From a virus: DNA of 39,873 nucleotides. Shown here one piece after another: positions 8,139 through 14,089 of this stretch; within the stretch, counting starts at the first letter, position 1; the number at the start of each line of letters is the position of its first letter. Under the pieces are notes generated by a model. That model did not search any database, was not told the DNA's origin, and was given only the letters and a program-made list of their open reading frames with translations. Where the stretch lies: IMG/VR virus record IMGVR_UViG_3300007734_000677, positions 1-39,873 of that record; one strand, written 5' to 3'. The position numbers and the translations under genes are program-made.

Positions 8139-9659
8139 CTAATATCCTGTAACACCGTTTCGTCCGGTTTGTTCGTCAGTTTCGTACTTGGATTTCATAT
8201 CCAAGTAGTCTTCATCTTCAACTTCTTTTGTGGTTGGTGCTTCCCACATCTTATCCAACATCAGTCCCATATAAGCCCAAGCGTCCACTTGATCGTCGTG
8301 CTTATCCCTTGGAAACCGCATTAGTTCGTCTTCAAAGTTCTGGTACCACTCAGCCTCTTTATCGAACCTGACAGCACCTGCCCTCATCCTAGCTTGTATG
8401 CTTCTGGCCCTAACCATCTTTTCATTTGTTGGGGTAAGCAGGACAGTGTTAATAAAAGTATTACGCTTGAGCATCTCTGTTCTTAGGAACGGCCCTAGAG
8501 ACTTTTCAATCATCCCCTTCTCAATCCCAAACAGGATAGGTTTGTAGAATCTTTGAAGCATCATCATTGTGTCGATAATCTGTAGGGAATCCAAACGATC
8601 TTTGATTACATGTACACAGTATAACTTACCGTCCTCATCCATCCCGCCAACTACAAAAGCTGAGAAGTCAGATCTTTGAGATTGGGATACTGCCAGATCG
8701 CAAGTGATATAGTATACCATGCTTTTCTTCTTATCGTCTACCCGCATAGGAGCAAAGTCTTCTCTTCGGAAGTAGGTGTTCTGTTCGTCTAGGGGGATGT
8801 TGAGCATCTCTTGGGAGTACACATCAGACAGACCTTGCCTAGCGTAGTCCTCCTTAGACGCTTTAAATTCTTCCACAGACTTCTTTTCAGGCCATAAAAT
8901 TTTGGAATAGTCATTTGTAAAGGCACGATATTTGACCGACTTCCAAGGTAGTTTGGCATCACTGTACTCCTTCAGGTCTTCCCTAATCATCTTCTTGAGG
9001 CCCCCCTTGATGTCTTTAAGGAGGTTCTCGGGCATCAGGTTCTCTAGGAGACTGTCCAAGTGAAGGATAGTCCCTACAATCCGGATCTTACCTTTATCCG
9101 ATAGGGCAGGCAACAGTGCTCCATAGAACCACCGTTTGAACTTTAGACGCCTGTCTCGGTTCATAACGATCTCATCGTTCTCCATATCATCACCAATGAT
9201 GAGGCCGGGTCTACGGTTCTTCCATTTTAGACCCCGAAGCTTCTGTTCACTGCCCTTTGCCTGTATTCGGAAGAGGTGTCCATCATCCATCTGGCAAATT
9301 AGGTCATCTTCTGTGTCCTTTAGGAAGTCTTTTACCCCAAAAAGTGACCTAAGATCTTCATTATCCAGCAGTTCCTTTTTAATATCCCCTAAAAACTGTA
9401 CAGATTGCCCTACTGTGTCAGAAACAATGATGATGTAAGACTGATCTCTGAACAAAGCAGAGGCTAGGGTGTACGCATGGGTAACAACCGTAGATTTTGC
9501 GTGGTTTCTAGGGGCAGCAATAGCAATTTTAGGGTGAGAAGAGCAGACATACTCCCAAATTTCCCTGTGAAACTCCCCTGTCTCAGCAGGGTCATCAAAG
9601 TTTTTACGAAGGACAGTGTTAACAAATCCCTCAAGGACATCGGCTGTAAGCTTAGTCAT
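8139..9659 (-). CDS. terL: Terminase large subunit
   Basis: A 506-residue protein with both catalytic halves. The ATPase part has a Walker A-like PRNHAKST at residues 50-57, Walker B LIIGDDME at 153-160 with the catalytic Glu at 160, and a coupling motif VGTILH at about 195-200. The nuclease part has CDLAVSQSQRSDFSA with Asp 321 and Asp 331, a central FGIEKG with Glu 380, and DKHDDQVDAWAYMG near 452-465, giving the RNase H-like acidic triad. It cuts concatemeric phage DNA and drives packaging through the portal. It follows the small subunit gene and precedes portal, the normal order. The ribosome site at ATG 9659 is weak. Confidence 0.93.
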   Translation of the reverse strand: MTKLTADVLEGFVNTVLRKNFDDPAETGEFHREIWEYVCSSHPKIAIAAPRNHAKSTVVTHAYTLASALFRDQSYIIIVSDTVGQSVQFLGDIKKELLDNEDLRSLFGVKDFLKDTEDDLICQMDDGHLFRIQAKGSEQKLRGLKWKNRRPGLIIGDDMENDEIVMNRDRRLKFKRWFYGALLPALSDKGKIRIVGTILHLDSLLENLMPENLLKDIKGGLKKMIREDLKEYSDAKLPWKSVKYRAFTNDYSKILWPEKKSVEEFKASKEDYARQGLSDVYSQEMLNIPLDEQNTYFRREDFAPMRVDDKKKSMVYYITCDLAVSQSQRSDFSAFVVGGMDEDGKLYCVHVIKDRLDSLQIIDTMMMLQRFYKPILFGIEKGMIEKSLGPFLRTEMLKRNTFINTVLLTPTNEKMVRARSIQARMRAGAVRFDKEAEWYQNFEDELMRFPRDKHDDQVDAWAYMGLMLDKMWEAPTTKEVEDEDYLDMKSKYETDEQTGRNGVTGY

Positions 9660-9700
9660 GGTCTGAGATGTTCCATATAACAGGCATAAAGCCTATTAAC

Positions 9701-10243
9701 TTAGTCATTAAGTGGGATAATGTCTGCTATAACAGGCATTTCCCCAATTTGGGGCGTAACATCCCTAGCTTTGGCAAACCTTGCAAACTCTTCAGCAAGC
9801 TTCAAAAGTCTAGCATCCACAGTCTTTTCAACCTCAAGTTTCTCTGGAGCAGCCCTAAGCTTGTCTTGCTTGGTTAAGAGTTCGGTAGTGACCTTAAGGG
9901 CTACAGTAGCCTTAATTGGGATTCTAACGGGTTTACCCGTCTTGGGGTCATACTGGTAGTCACCGTGGTCTAAACGGTCTTCTAGGGCCTTTAAAGCCTT
10001 TCCTACGACCTTCTGAATGTTGGTATCCAGTTGCTGGACATCCTCATCCCGAATCTGAAGCTGAAGTTCCCTGAACCACTCAGATCTCTTCCACATCTTT
10101 AGGGTGTCAAGCGGGATGGTTGTGACTAGGGCGGTCTCAACCATGTTGCCTAGCATCACGTAAGTTGCCACAGCTTCTAGCTTTTGTTGGTCTGTCCAGT
10201 GAGCTTTACCATGTTCTGGGTAAATACTTTTCTTACGGCGCAT
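9701..10243 (-). CDS. terS: Terminase small subunit-like protein
   Basis: A 180-residue protein directly before the large subunit. The N-terminal part has a basic start (MRRKKSIYP) and a helix-turn-helix-like region (DQQKLEAVATYVMLGNMVE, TTIPLDTLKMWKRSEW; residues about 18-56), as expected for a DNA-recognition domain. A helical middle (LQIRDEDVQQLDTNIQKVV) would serve oligomerisation. The C-terminal region LTKQDKLRAAPEKLEVE is charged. A GGAG sequence precedes ATG 10243. Small terminases bind the packaging site and regulate the large subunit. The call rests on the HTH pattern, size and position. Confidence 0.75.
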   Translation of the reverse strand: MRRKKSIYPEHGKAHWTDQQKLEAVATYVMLGNMVETALVTTIPLDTLKMWKRSEWFRELQLQIRDEDVQQLDTNIQKVVGKALKALEDRLDHGDYQYDPKTGKPVRIPIKATVALKVTTELLTKQDKLRAAPEKLEVEKTVDARLLKLAEEFARFAKARDVTPQIGEMPVIADIIPLND

Positions 10244-10266
10244 ACGCTATCTCCGGTTTACTAGGG

Positions 10267-10340
10267 GGGACTGTGCGGGACTCGAACCCGCATTCGACGG
10301 TTTATCTGTCCGTCATTCTATCCAGTTGAACTAACAGTCC
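10267..10340 (-). tRNA. tRNA-like gene, apparent anticodon GAT, with a non-canonical anticodon loop
   Basis: The minus strand folds as a 74-base cloverleaf. The acceptor stem is GGACTGT/ACAGTCC, extended by two further G-C pairs outside it. Bases 8-9 are TA. The D arm is GTTC-AACTGGATA-GAAT with the conserved GG. The T arm is GCGGG-TTCGAGT-CCCGC with a perfect T-loop, and the variable loop is CGAAT. The anticodon arm is ACGGA-CAGATAA-ACCGT: the last stem pair is A-A, and position 33 is A instead of the nearly universal T. Bases 34-36 read GAT (Ile). CCA is not encoded. It lies 24 bases before the small terminase gene, apparently in its leader. It may be a degenerate or specialised tRNA, and decoding ability is uncertain. 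Confidence 0.75.
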
Positions 10341-10354
10341 CCACTTGAGGCAGT

Positions 10355-10363
10355 AGTATACCA
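10355..10363 (-). promoter_or_regulatory. Candidate extended -10 promoter for the tRNA/terminase operon
   Basis: The minus strand reads TGGTATACT here, matching the extended -10 consensus TGnTATAAT at eight of nine positions. A start point would fall about 7 bases downstream, just before the tRNA-like gene. No good -35 hexamer is present at 16-18 bases, which fits an extended -10 type. A perfect inverted repeat lies about 25 bases upstream. Inferred from sequence only. Confidence 0.45.
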
Positions 10364-10385
10364 CAGAGTGTGGAATAGGGGGGTA

Positions 10386-10402
10386 TTGAGAACAGTTCTC
10401 AA
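10386..10402. promoter_or_regulatory. Inverted repeat TTGAGAACAGTTCTCAA (candidate operator)
   Basis: Two perfect 8-base arms, TTGAGAAC and GTTCTCAA, flank a single A. It is placed just upstream of the candidate terminase-operon promoter, where an activator or repressor dimer could act. The AGAAC/GTTCT half-sites are shared, in opposite order, with the TGTTCTTAAGAACA palindromes found elsewhere in the window. Confidence 0.45.
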
Positions 10403-10870
10403 CTGAGAGATACAATACCAAGGCAGCAGAGCAAGAAGAATATAGGAAATGTAACAAGTTGTAACAGTAGTAGCTATTAGGTGTAATAGGTAGTATTTTA
10501 TATATATAGTAGTTACTATGTTCTTAAGAACATATATAGCTATATATAAGTAGTGTTGTTTATATACTATAGTTGTTTTTATAAGTATTGTTTTTACAAC
10601 AGTAGTTATTTATATATAACAACATATACCTCCCCTATATATAAAAACTATATAAATCGTTATAAGGTGCTATATATAATATAACTAAGCATGCTTTTTG
10701 CTCCCCCCTACCCCTAAATATAGTCAGGCTGTACTGTGGGTGAGCAGCTACCCCTCTCCCCAATAGGTCTTATATAAGAGTGGTATTGCACCAACCTAGA
10801 GGATCAATCACTTACTGTTTCCTTTTCAATCGTTATCTCCCCCTCAATCTACACTCCACCAATCCAAGTG
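10403..10870. other. AT-rich non-coding region, candidate replication origin and divergent control region
   Basis: No credible gene is seen here. From about 10480 to 10690 the sequence is almost entirely A and T, with many TATATA runs, a TATGTTCTTAAGAACATA palindrome, a repeated TGTAACA/TTGTAACA pair near 10450 and GTTGT...ACAAC inverted elements. It then changes to a pyrimidine-rich tract (CTCCCCCCTACCCC, about 10700-10715) and mixed sequence. It lies exactly between the leftward late genes and the rightward early genes. Such easily melted DNA at a divergent junction is a common place for a phage origin and promoters, but no family of initiator sites was recognised. Confidence 0.4.
10517..10534. 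promoter_or_regulatory. Palindrome TATGTTCTTAAGAACATA (candidate operator, copy 1)
   Basis: A perfect 18-base palindrome inside the AT-rich region. Its 14-base core TGTTCTTAAGAACA recurs at 12046-12059 and 14090-14103, each time in non-coding DNA. Repetition only between genes suggests a binding site for a dimeric regulator. Confidence 0.5.
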
Positions 10871-11395
10871 TATCCTTATCTCCCCCTTGTTACGCTCCGC
10901 TCCTCGCTGTTGAGTAGCTCCTACCCTATTACCTGCTTACCTTCGGTTGACCGCTGTTCAGCCAGAGCGTTCACAGCTCTCGTCTTGGAACACCACTATC
11001 TCGACGTTCGTAGCCCTCAAGCGGGTGGATACGCTACCAGCCGGTGCTCCGACTGCTGGGCTGTTACGCTTTGATCTCCGTCAACTGTGCCAAGTTTCTC
11101 CTATCGTAGCTGTGTGTCTGTGAAGTCCCCACAGCGGCCCCCCGTTCGAGTTGTCGTCTGCTGTTGGTTTACAGCCTGTGCTGTGGTGCAGCCCGTCCCG
11201 CCAGCCAGCTCCCCCTGCGCCTTATCCTCGAAACCCCGGATACGCCTTCGGCGTCCCGGCTCGGTAATGCTCGGTGTCGAATTCCTGTCTGTCATGCCGT
11301 GCCGCCCTGCGGTTTGTAGTTCTTTGAGTGGTTGATGTCCTCGGGCCGCTAATCTGTGGGGGACTTCCCCGACAACAGCAACAGGAGAAACAATC
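10871..11395. other. GC-rich non-coding region of unknown role (leader or structured RNA candidate)
   Basis: About 520 bases that differ sharply from the AT-rich DNA on the left and contain no convincing gene on either strand: the open frames are short, rich in Cys, Arg, Ser and Pro, and lack ribosome sites. Several local hairpins are visible, for example AGAGC/GCTCT around 10975, ACGCC-TTC-GGCGT near 11252 and GGGG-ACTT-CCCC just before the next gene (about 11360-11370). The region reads directly into the ribosome site of the 74-residue gene at 11396, so it could be a long structured leader, a non-coding RNA, or a decayed insertion. Confidence 0.4.
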
Positions 11396-11620
11396 ATGGC
11401 ACAAGACTTCGACTTCAAAGCTTTCAACAGCGCCTGCAACGGAGCAGGTTCCGGCCTCAAGCTCCACCTCGCTATCGGACTCCTCAAGGATGTCGAGTAC
11501 GTGATGTTCAAGTACGAGAACGCGCTGCTCACCGACCTCACCAGCGCGATCAACGACCTGAAGGCCGTGCAGGTGGCGGGCAAGGAGCAGGCCGCTCAAC
11601 GCGCCAAGGATCGGGCGTAA
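11396..11620 (+). CDS. Small early protein of unknown function (74 aa)
   Basis: It begins MAQDFDFKAFNSACNGAGSG and continues with a helical, moderately hydrophobic centre (LKLHLAIGLLKDVEYVMFKY) and a basic C-terminus (KEQAAQRAKDRA). A well-spaced AGGAG precedes the ATG and a strong terminator follows 7 bases after the stop, so it looks like a single-gene transcription unit. That is unusual beside the tightly packed genes further right. Codons are GC-rich (GCC, CTC, GGC) compared with later genes, suggesting a different origin or selection for high expression. It is the first gene of the rightward block, where host-takeover proteins are often encoded. Its function is not recognised. Confidence 0.7.
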   Translation: MAQDFDFKAFNSACNGAGSGLKLHLAIGLLKDVEYVMFKYENALLTDLTSAINDLKAVQVAGKEQAAQRAKDRA

Positions 11621-11627
11621 CAAAGAG

Positions 11628-11650
11628 GGGGAGCTTCGGCTCCCCTTTTT
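11628..11650 (+). terminator. Rho-independent terminator with TTCG tetraloop
   Basis: GGGGAGC pairs with GCTCCCC around the stable loop TTCG (closed by C-G), followed directly by TTTTT at 11646-11650. It ends the transcript of the 74-residue gene. Confidence 0.9.
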
Positions 11651-11696
11651 CATGTTACGCTACCCAACCAACCCACTCTCCCAAAGGGGAACCACC

Positions 11697-11909
11697 ATGA
11701 CCAATATCTACCTCATCACCGCCTTCCTCAAAGATGTTTGCATTATCCTATTGTGCATCCTTGTACTCGGATACGTTACGGGTCGTATTGACCAACGGTA
11801 CACTCCCTCCCGCACAACACACCTTGAAAGCCAGACCGGGTGCCATACCGATACCGAGTGCGAAGAACAGGAAGACTACCTCAACGCTCACAACATCTAC
11901 AGGATGTAA
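11697..11909 (+). CDS. Small single-pass membrane protein
   Basis: The start is placed at ATG 11697 because AAGGGGA lies at the right distance. The open frame reaches further upstream but without a ribosome site. The 70-residue product starts MTNIYLITAFLKDVC and has one strong transmembrane segment (IILLCILVLGYVTG, residues about 16-29). A polar tail follows with ESQTGCHTDTECEEQEDYLN, including two Cys. The tail is acidic, and which side of the membrane it faces is not clear. A second tiny membrane peptide follows immediately. Phage early regions often carry such proteins (superinfection exclusion, lysis control), but nothing here specifies the role. Confidence 0.6.
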   Translation: MTNIYLITAFLKDVCIILLCILVLGYVTGRIDQRYTPSRTTHLESQTGCHTDTECEEQEDYLNAHNIYRM

Positions 11910-11910
11910 C

Positions 11911-11988
11911 GTGGGTAAAACAACAGAAAACTGGATCATGTATATTCTCATAGTGGTTCTTGTAACCACGCTTTGCTTTGTACTCTAA
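11911..11988 (+). CDS. Very small membrane peptide (25 aa, GTG start)
   Basis: A GTG codon one base after the previous stop opens a 25-codon frame, VGKTTENWIMYILIVVLVTT followed by LCFVL. An AGGA lies six bases before the GTG, inside the end of the previous gene, suggesting coupled translation. Residues 8-25 form one hydrophobic segment after a short polar start. Small hydrophobic peptides like this can be real membrane effectors, but length and GTG start make the call tentative. Confidence 0.4.
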   Translation: MGKTTENWIMYILIVVLVTTLCFVL

Positions 11989-12134
11989 AGATTCCATAGG
12001 CAATCCCCGCGCCCGTCCGTTGGACGGTCACGGGTCTTGCTTCTGTGTTCTTAAGAACATTAACAAGGGTCGTAGGTCTCGGCCCGCCCCTACCGGGGCG
12101 AAGGCGGGCCTCGCCCTCCTCTTAGGAGTTTAGG
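11989..12134 (+). promoter_or_regulatory. Structured leader with competing hairpins and a paired ribosome site
   Basis: Three structures can be read in the RNA before the gene at 12135. First, CCCGTCCGT-TGG-ACGG-TC-ACGGG at 12012-12034. Second, GGCCCGCC/GGCGGGCC at 12081-12110, which cannot form together with CGCCCC-TACC-GGGGCG (12085-12100). Third, CTCCT-CTT-AGGAG at 12116-12128, which would hide the AGGAG ribosome site lying six bases before the ATG. A TGTTCTTAAGAACA palindrome is included (12046-12059). The arrangement suggests control by RNA folding or attenuation. No known riboswitch class was recognised. Confidence 0.4.
12046..12059. promoter_or_regulatory. Palindrome TGTTCTTAAGAACA (candidate operator, copy 2)
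   Basis: A perfect 14-base palindrome in the gap before the gene at 12135, identical to the core at 10519-10532 and to the copy at 14090-14103. It ends 75 bases before the start codon. Confidence 0.5.
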
Positions 12135-12449
12135 ATGAGCACATATAATGTATTAAAACTTAATAACATGTGCTGCATTGCAGCATGTGTTGATGGTGTT
12201 CGTGATGATCTGTATGAGCTTGGTGTACGTATTCATGCTTATGATGTAGACTTAAATATAGCTCAAGACGTTGCAGCTAATCTTTGGAGTGATGAGGTTG
12301 AGCACTACAACTACGCCGAGTTTGTGGACGCTGTTCTGGATGGTTTAGAGCGGGAGCCGGGATGTGCTGTTAAAGTCCAAGGAACTAAATGGGCGTCACC
12401 AACCACATCGTTTGACCTATCAACTGAACGTAAAAGAGAGGTGTATTAA
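12135..12449 (+). CDS. Unknown early protein (104 aa)
   Basis: It begins MSTYNVLKLNNMCCIAACVD and is acidic (VRDDLYELG, YDVDLNIAQDVAANLW, FVDAVLDGLEREPG), with three closely spaced Cys near the N-terminus (CCIAAC). No membrane segment or known domain is seen. The ribosome site AGGAG lies six bases before the ATG but can pair with CTCCT just upstream. Codon use is AT-rich, in contrast to the GC-rich genes that follow. Function unknown. Confidence 0.6.
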   Translation: MSTYNVLKLNNMCCIAACVDGVRDDLYELGVRIHAYDVDLNIAQDVAANLWSDEVEHYNYAEFVDAVLDGLEREPGCAVKVQGTKWASPTTSFDLSTERKREVY

Positions 12450-12451
12450 AA

Positions 12452-12871
12452 ATGAATACTCATAAATGGCCTCCGCCAGAGATAGAAACCATCCCCGCCA
12501 ACCCTGATGCAGAAACACCGATTACAGATGCGCTGGTTCTCGTCATGCAAGCGGGATGGCTGTCGCTTGGAAGTTCTGCGCCCGGTTCAATAAGGCCGTT
12601 GATTGAACTGCTCAAAGTGTTTGAGCGCGAGAACGCTGATCTCAAACAGCGCCTTCTGCCGCAGTACGTTGGCAGGGCAGAAAGGGCTGAGAAAGCGAGG
12701 CAGATGGCAGAGCACGAGCGGGATGCGCTGCTTGAGCAGTTGATTGAGGCGCGATCCGCAACGGCAGTCGATCACGGCTATGACCGCACCGCGTCTATCA
12801 ACGTGAGGCGGTACGTCTGCACCTGCGGAGCCTGTATAAGCGCCACGATACGCGAGGGGAACGACAAGTGA
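12452..12871 (+). CDS. Coiled-coil protein with Cys-rich C-terminus (139 aa)
   Basis: A Pro-rich N-terminus (PPPEIETIPANPDAETPITD) is followed by a helical region (LIELLKVFERENADLKQR) and a predicted coiled coil (RAERAEKARQMAEHERDALL, residues about 72-95). The C-terminal segment has a CTCGAC cluster that could bind metal or form disulphides. The DNA is distinctly GC-rich relative to the preceding gene. Its stop overlaps the GTG start of the next gene (GTGA), so the two are probably translated together. The role is unknown. Confidence 0.65.
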   Translation: MNTHKWPPPEIETIPANPDAETPITDALVLVMQAGWLSLGSSAPGSIRPLIELLKVFERENADLKQRLLPQYVGRAERAEKARQMAEHERDALLEQLIEARSATAVDHGYDRTASINVRRYVCTCGACISATIREGNDK

Positions 12872-13257
12872 GTACATCCGGGGCAATGGCAGGGGTCGCA
12901 GCCAGTCAGGCGGCAATCGCCCAAGCTGCCGCACATGAGGCAAAGGTGGAGCGGTGCAAGGCCGAGATTGCAGGCTACGACAGCAAGACAAGTTCTGTGA
13001 AGCAAGCGCAAAGCTACGCCGACTGCATCCGTACCGTTTACCCAGAGGCCATGAGCGTGGCTGACATTACGGGTCTGAAGGCTGTTTTTGTGGTCGCCTT
13101 GGTCTGCGGAATAATCGGCGGATGGCGCGAAAAGAACGGTCGATACACCGACCTTGCAGACATAGGAATGATGTTTTTCCTGTGGTTCTTTCTCGGCCCG
13201 ATGATTCTCGGCAGTGTCGCTGGCGTTCTTTACGGAATCTATTGGGTGCTGACTTGA
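12868..13257 (+). CDS. Membrane protein with two C-terminal transmembrane segments (129 aa)
   Basis: The GTG start overlaps the previous stop in GTGA. The N-terminal third is Ala-rich and helical (AASQAAIAQAAAHEAKVERC). A short domain with two further Cys (C29 lies in the helix, then the segment SYADCIRTVYPEAMS) precedes two hydrophobic segments: AVFVVALVCGIIGGW (about residues 72-86) and MMFFLWFFLGPMILGSVAGV (about 100-119), separated by a charged loop. Base composition is GC-rich like the preceding gene. A two-segment topology is compatible with a holin-like or other membrane role, but a better holin candidate exists at 26718. Confidence 0.6.
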   Translation: MSTSGAMAGVAASQAAIAQAAAHEAKVERCKAEIAGYDSKTSSVKQAQSYADCIRTVYPEAMSVADITGLKAVFVVALVCGIIGGWREKNGRYTDLADIGMMFFLWFFLGPMILGSVAGVLYGIYWVLT

Positions 13258-13416
13258 TTGCTCCTATTGCAAAGGAGAGCGACATTGGAAAGCACGACCC
13301 AAAAAACCAAAGTATGACAAGAAATGTAGTGGCCCTCTACGCGCAATCGCCCCCCGTGGAAGAGACAGAAATCAACGCGGCACGATCCGCAATAACACCA
13401 ACCAAAAGGAACTAAT

Positions 13417-13671
13417 ATGACACAAGCATGGACACGTAAAGAAGGTAAGAACCCAAAAGGTGGGTTAAATGCCAAAGGCAGGGCTTCATACAACGCAGCT
13501 AACCCCGGTAAACCGGGCTTGAAGCCACCTGCTCCTCATCCAAAAACAAAAAAAGATACTGCTAGAAGGAAATCTTTCTGTGCAAGGATGAGCGGAATGC
13601 CAGGGCCAATGAAGAAGCCTAGTGGCAAGCCCACCCGTAAAGCTTTGTCCTTGAAAGCATGGAATTGCTAA
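13417..13671 (+). CDS. DUF6321-like conserved phage protein
   Basis: The 84-residue basic protein has a pattern I recognise from many phages: AWTRKEGKNPKGGLNAKGRA, then a Lys/Pro-rich middle, RRKSFCARMSGMPGPMKKP, GKPTRKALSLKAWNC. The conserved blocks (KNPKGGLNAKGR, a MxGMPGP turn and the terminal LxAW) define a family whose function has not been established to my knowledge. The basic character suggests nucleic-acid contact. The next gene lies in the same reading frame, separated only by this stop codon and 18 bases. Confidence 0.75.
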   Translation: MTQAWTRKEGKNPKGGLNAKGRASYNAANPGKPGLKPPAPHPKTKKDTARRKSFCARMSGMPGPMKKPSGKPTRKALSLKAWNC

Positions 13672-13689
13672 AGTAAAGCCATACCCCGT

Positions 13690-13896
13690 GTGATCGCCAA
13701 ATATGACGTATTGGGGCAGGATTACGCCAAAACTCGTCAGATATGGCGAATGATTTTTAACGTAGTACAACCAAGGAATGCTGAGGTGAAAGATTATTTA
13801 CTGAAGAAAATTTACTTGTTTGCAAACAAATTCAATGGCAAACGCGCACAGAACGTGCGAGTCTGGTGCATTGAAAACATGAAAAGAGGAAAGTAA
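13690..13896 (+). CDS. Small basic protein (68 aa)
   Basis: The frame continues from the previous gene without shift after its TAA, and the GTG at 13690 is the first usual start. No clear ribosome site precedes it, so the true start is uncertain (an internal ATG lies at 13750). The product is helical and basic: AKYDVLGQDYAKTRQIWRMI, VKDYLLKKIYLFANKFNGKR, ending CIENMKRGK. It adjoins the next ATG directly. Function unknown. If homologues show one continuous protein with the preceding gene, this would be the rear part of a split gene. Confidence 0.5.
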   Translation: MIAKYDVLGQDYAKTRQIWRMIFNVVQPRNAEVKDYLLKKIYLFANKFNGKRAQNVRVWCIENMKRGK

Positions 13897-14079
13897 ATGG
13901 CTACTAAATACCAAATGATCCACAACGGAGAATTTGATGACTATTTAGTTGAACTCACAGTACAAGATGAGGACATTATCGAAGAACAACAGAAAGACAT
14001 GTATGAAGAATTAGAGTACCCACAAAAAGGAACTTTGGTCTATGGGAACTCCTTTTTAACCCCGTTGTCTAACAGTTAA
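13897..14079 (+). CDS. Small acidic protein (60 aa)
   Basis: The ATG follows the previous stop directly, and AAGAGGAAAG gives a good ribosome site. The product is strongly acidic: MATKYQMIHNGEFDDYLVEL and DEDIIEEQQKDMYEELEYP. Acidic small proteins of early phage regions sometimes mimic DNA or bind host enzymes, but no such function can be claimed here. A short non-coding stretch with the third palindrome follows. Confidence 0.55.
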   Translation: MATKYQMIHNGEFDDYLVELTVQDEDIIEEQQKDMYEELEYPQKGTLVYGNSFLTPLSNS

Positions 14080-14089
14080 CCACTTCAAG

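Noticed and set aside
10681-10705. AAGCATGCTTTTT as a terminator
   Set aside because: The palindrome is too short (five pairs with no loop) to form a stable hairpin.
10868-11335. Two plus-strand frames (68 and 82 residues) in the GC-rich segment
   Set aside because: Cys/Ser/Pro/Arg-rich products, no ribosome site, no family pattern; treated as non-coding.
11101-11653. Minus-strand frames of 143 and 160 residues over the 74-residue gene and its leader
   Set aside because: They run through a strong plus-strand terminator and a supported plus-strand gene, and have no ribosome site.
11356-11700. A 114-residue plus-strand frame overlapping the 74-residue gene
   Set aside because: Arg/Gln/Gly-rich out-of-phase reading that crosses the terminator at 11628-11650.
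12587-13011. Minus-strand frame of 134 residues opposite the GC-rich gene pair
   Set aside because: High GC gives few stops on the other strand; the product is Cys/Pro/Arg-rich and the plus-strand genes have coupled starts.
13122-13415. A 97-residue plus-strand frame overlapping the membrane protein gene
   Set aside because: The first half is out of phase with a supported gene and the second half (13258-13415) has no ribosome site. A 33-codon piece from about 13314 is too weak to call.
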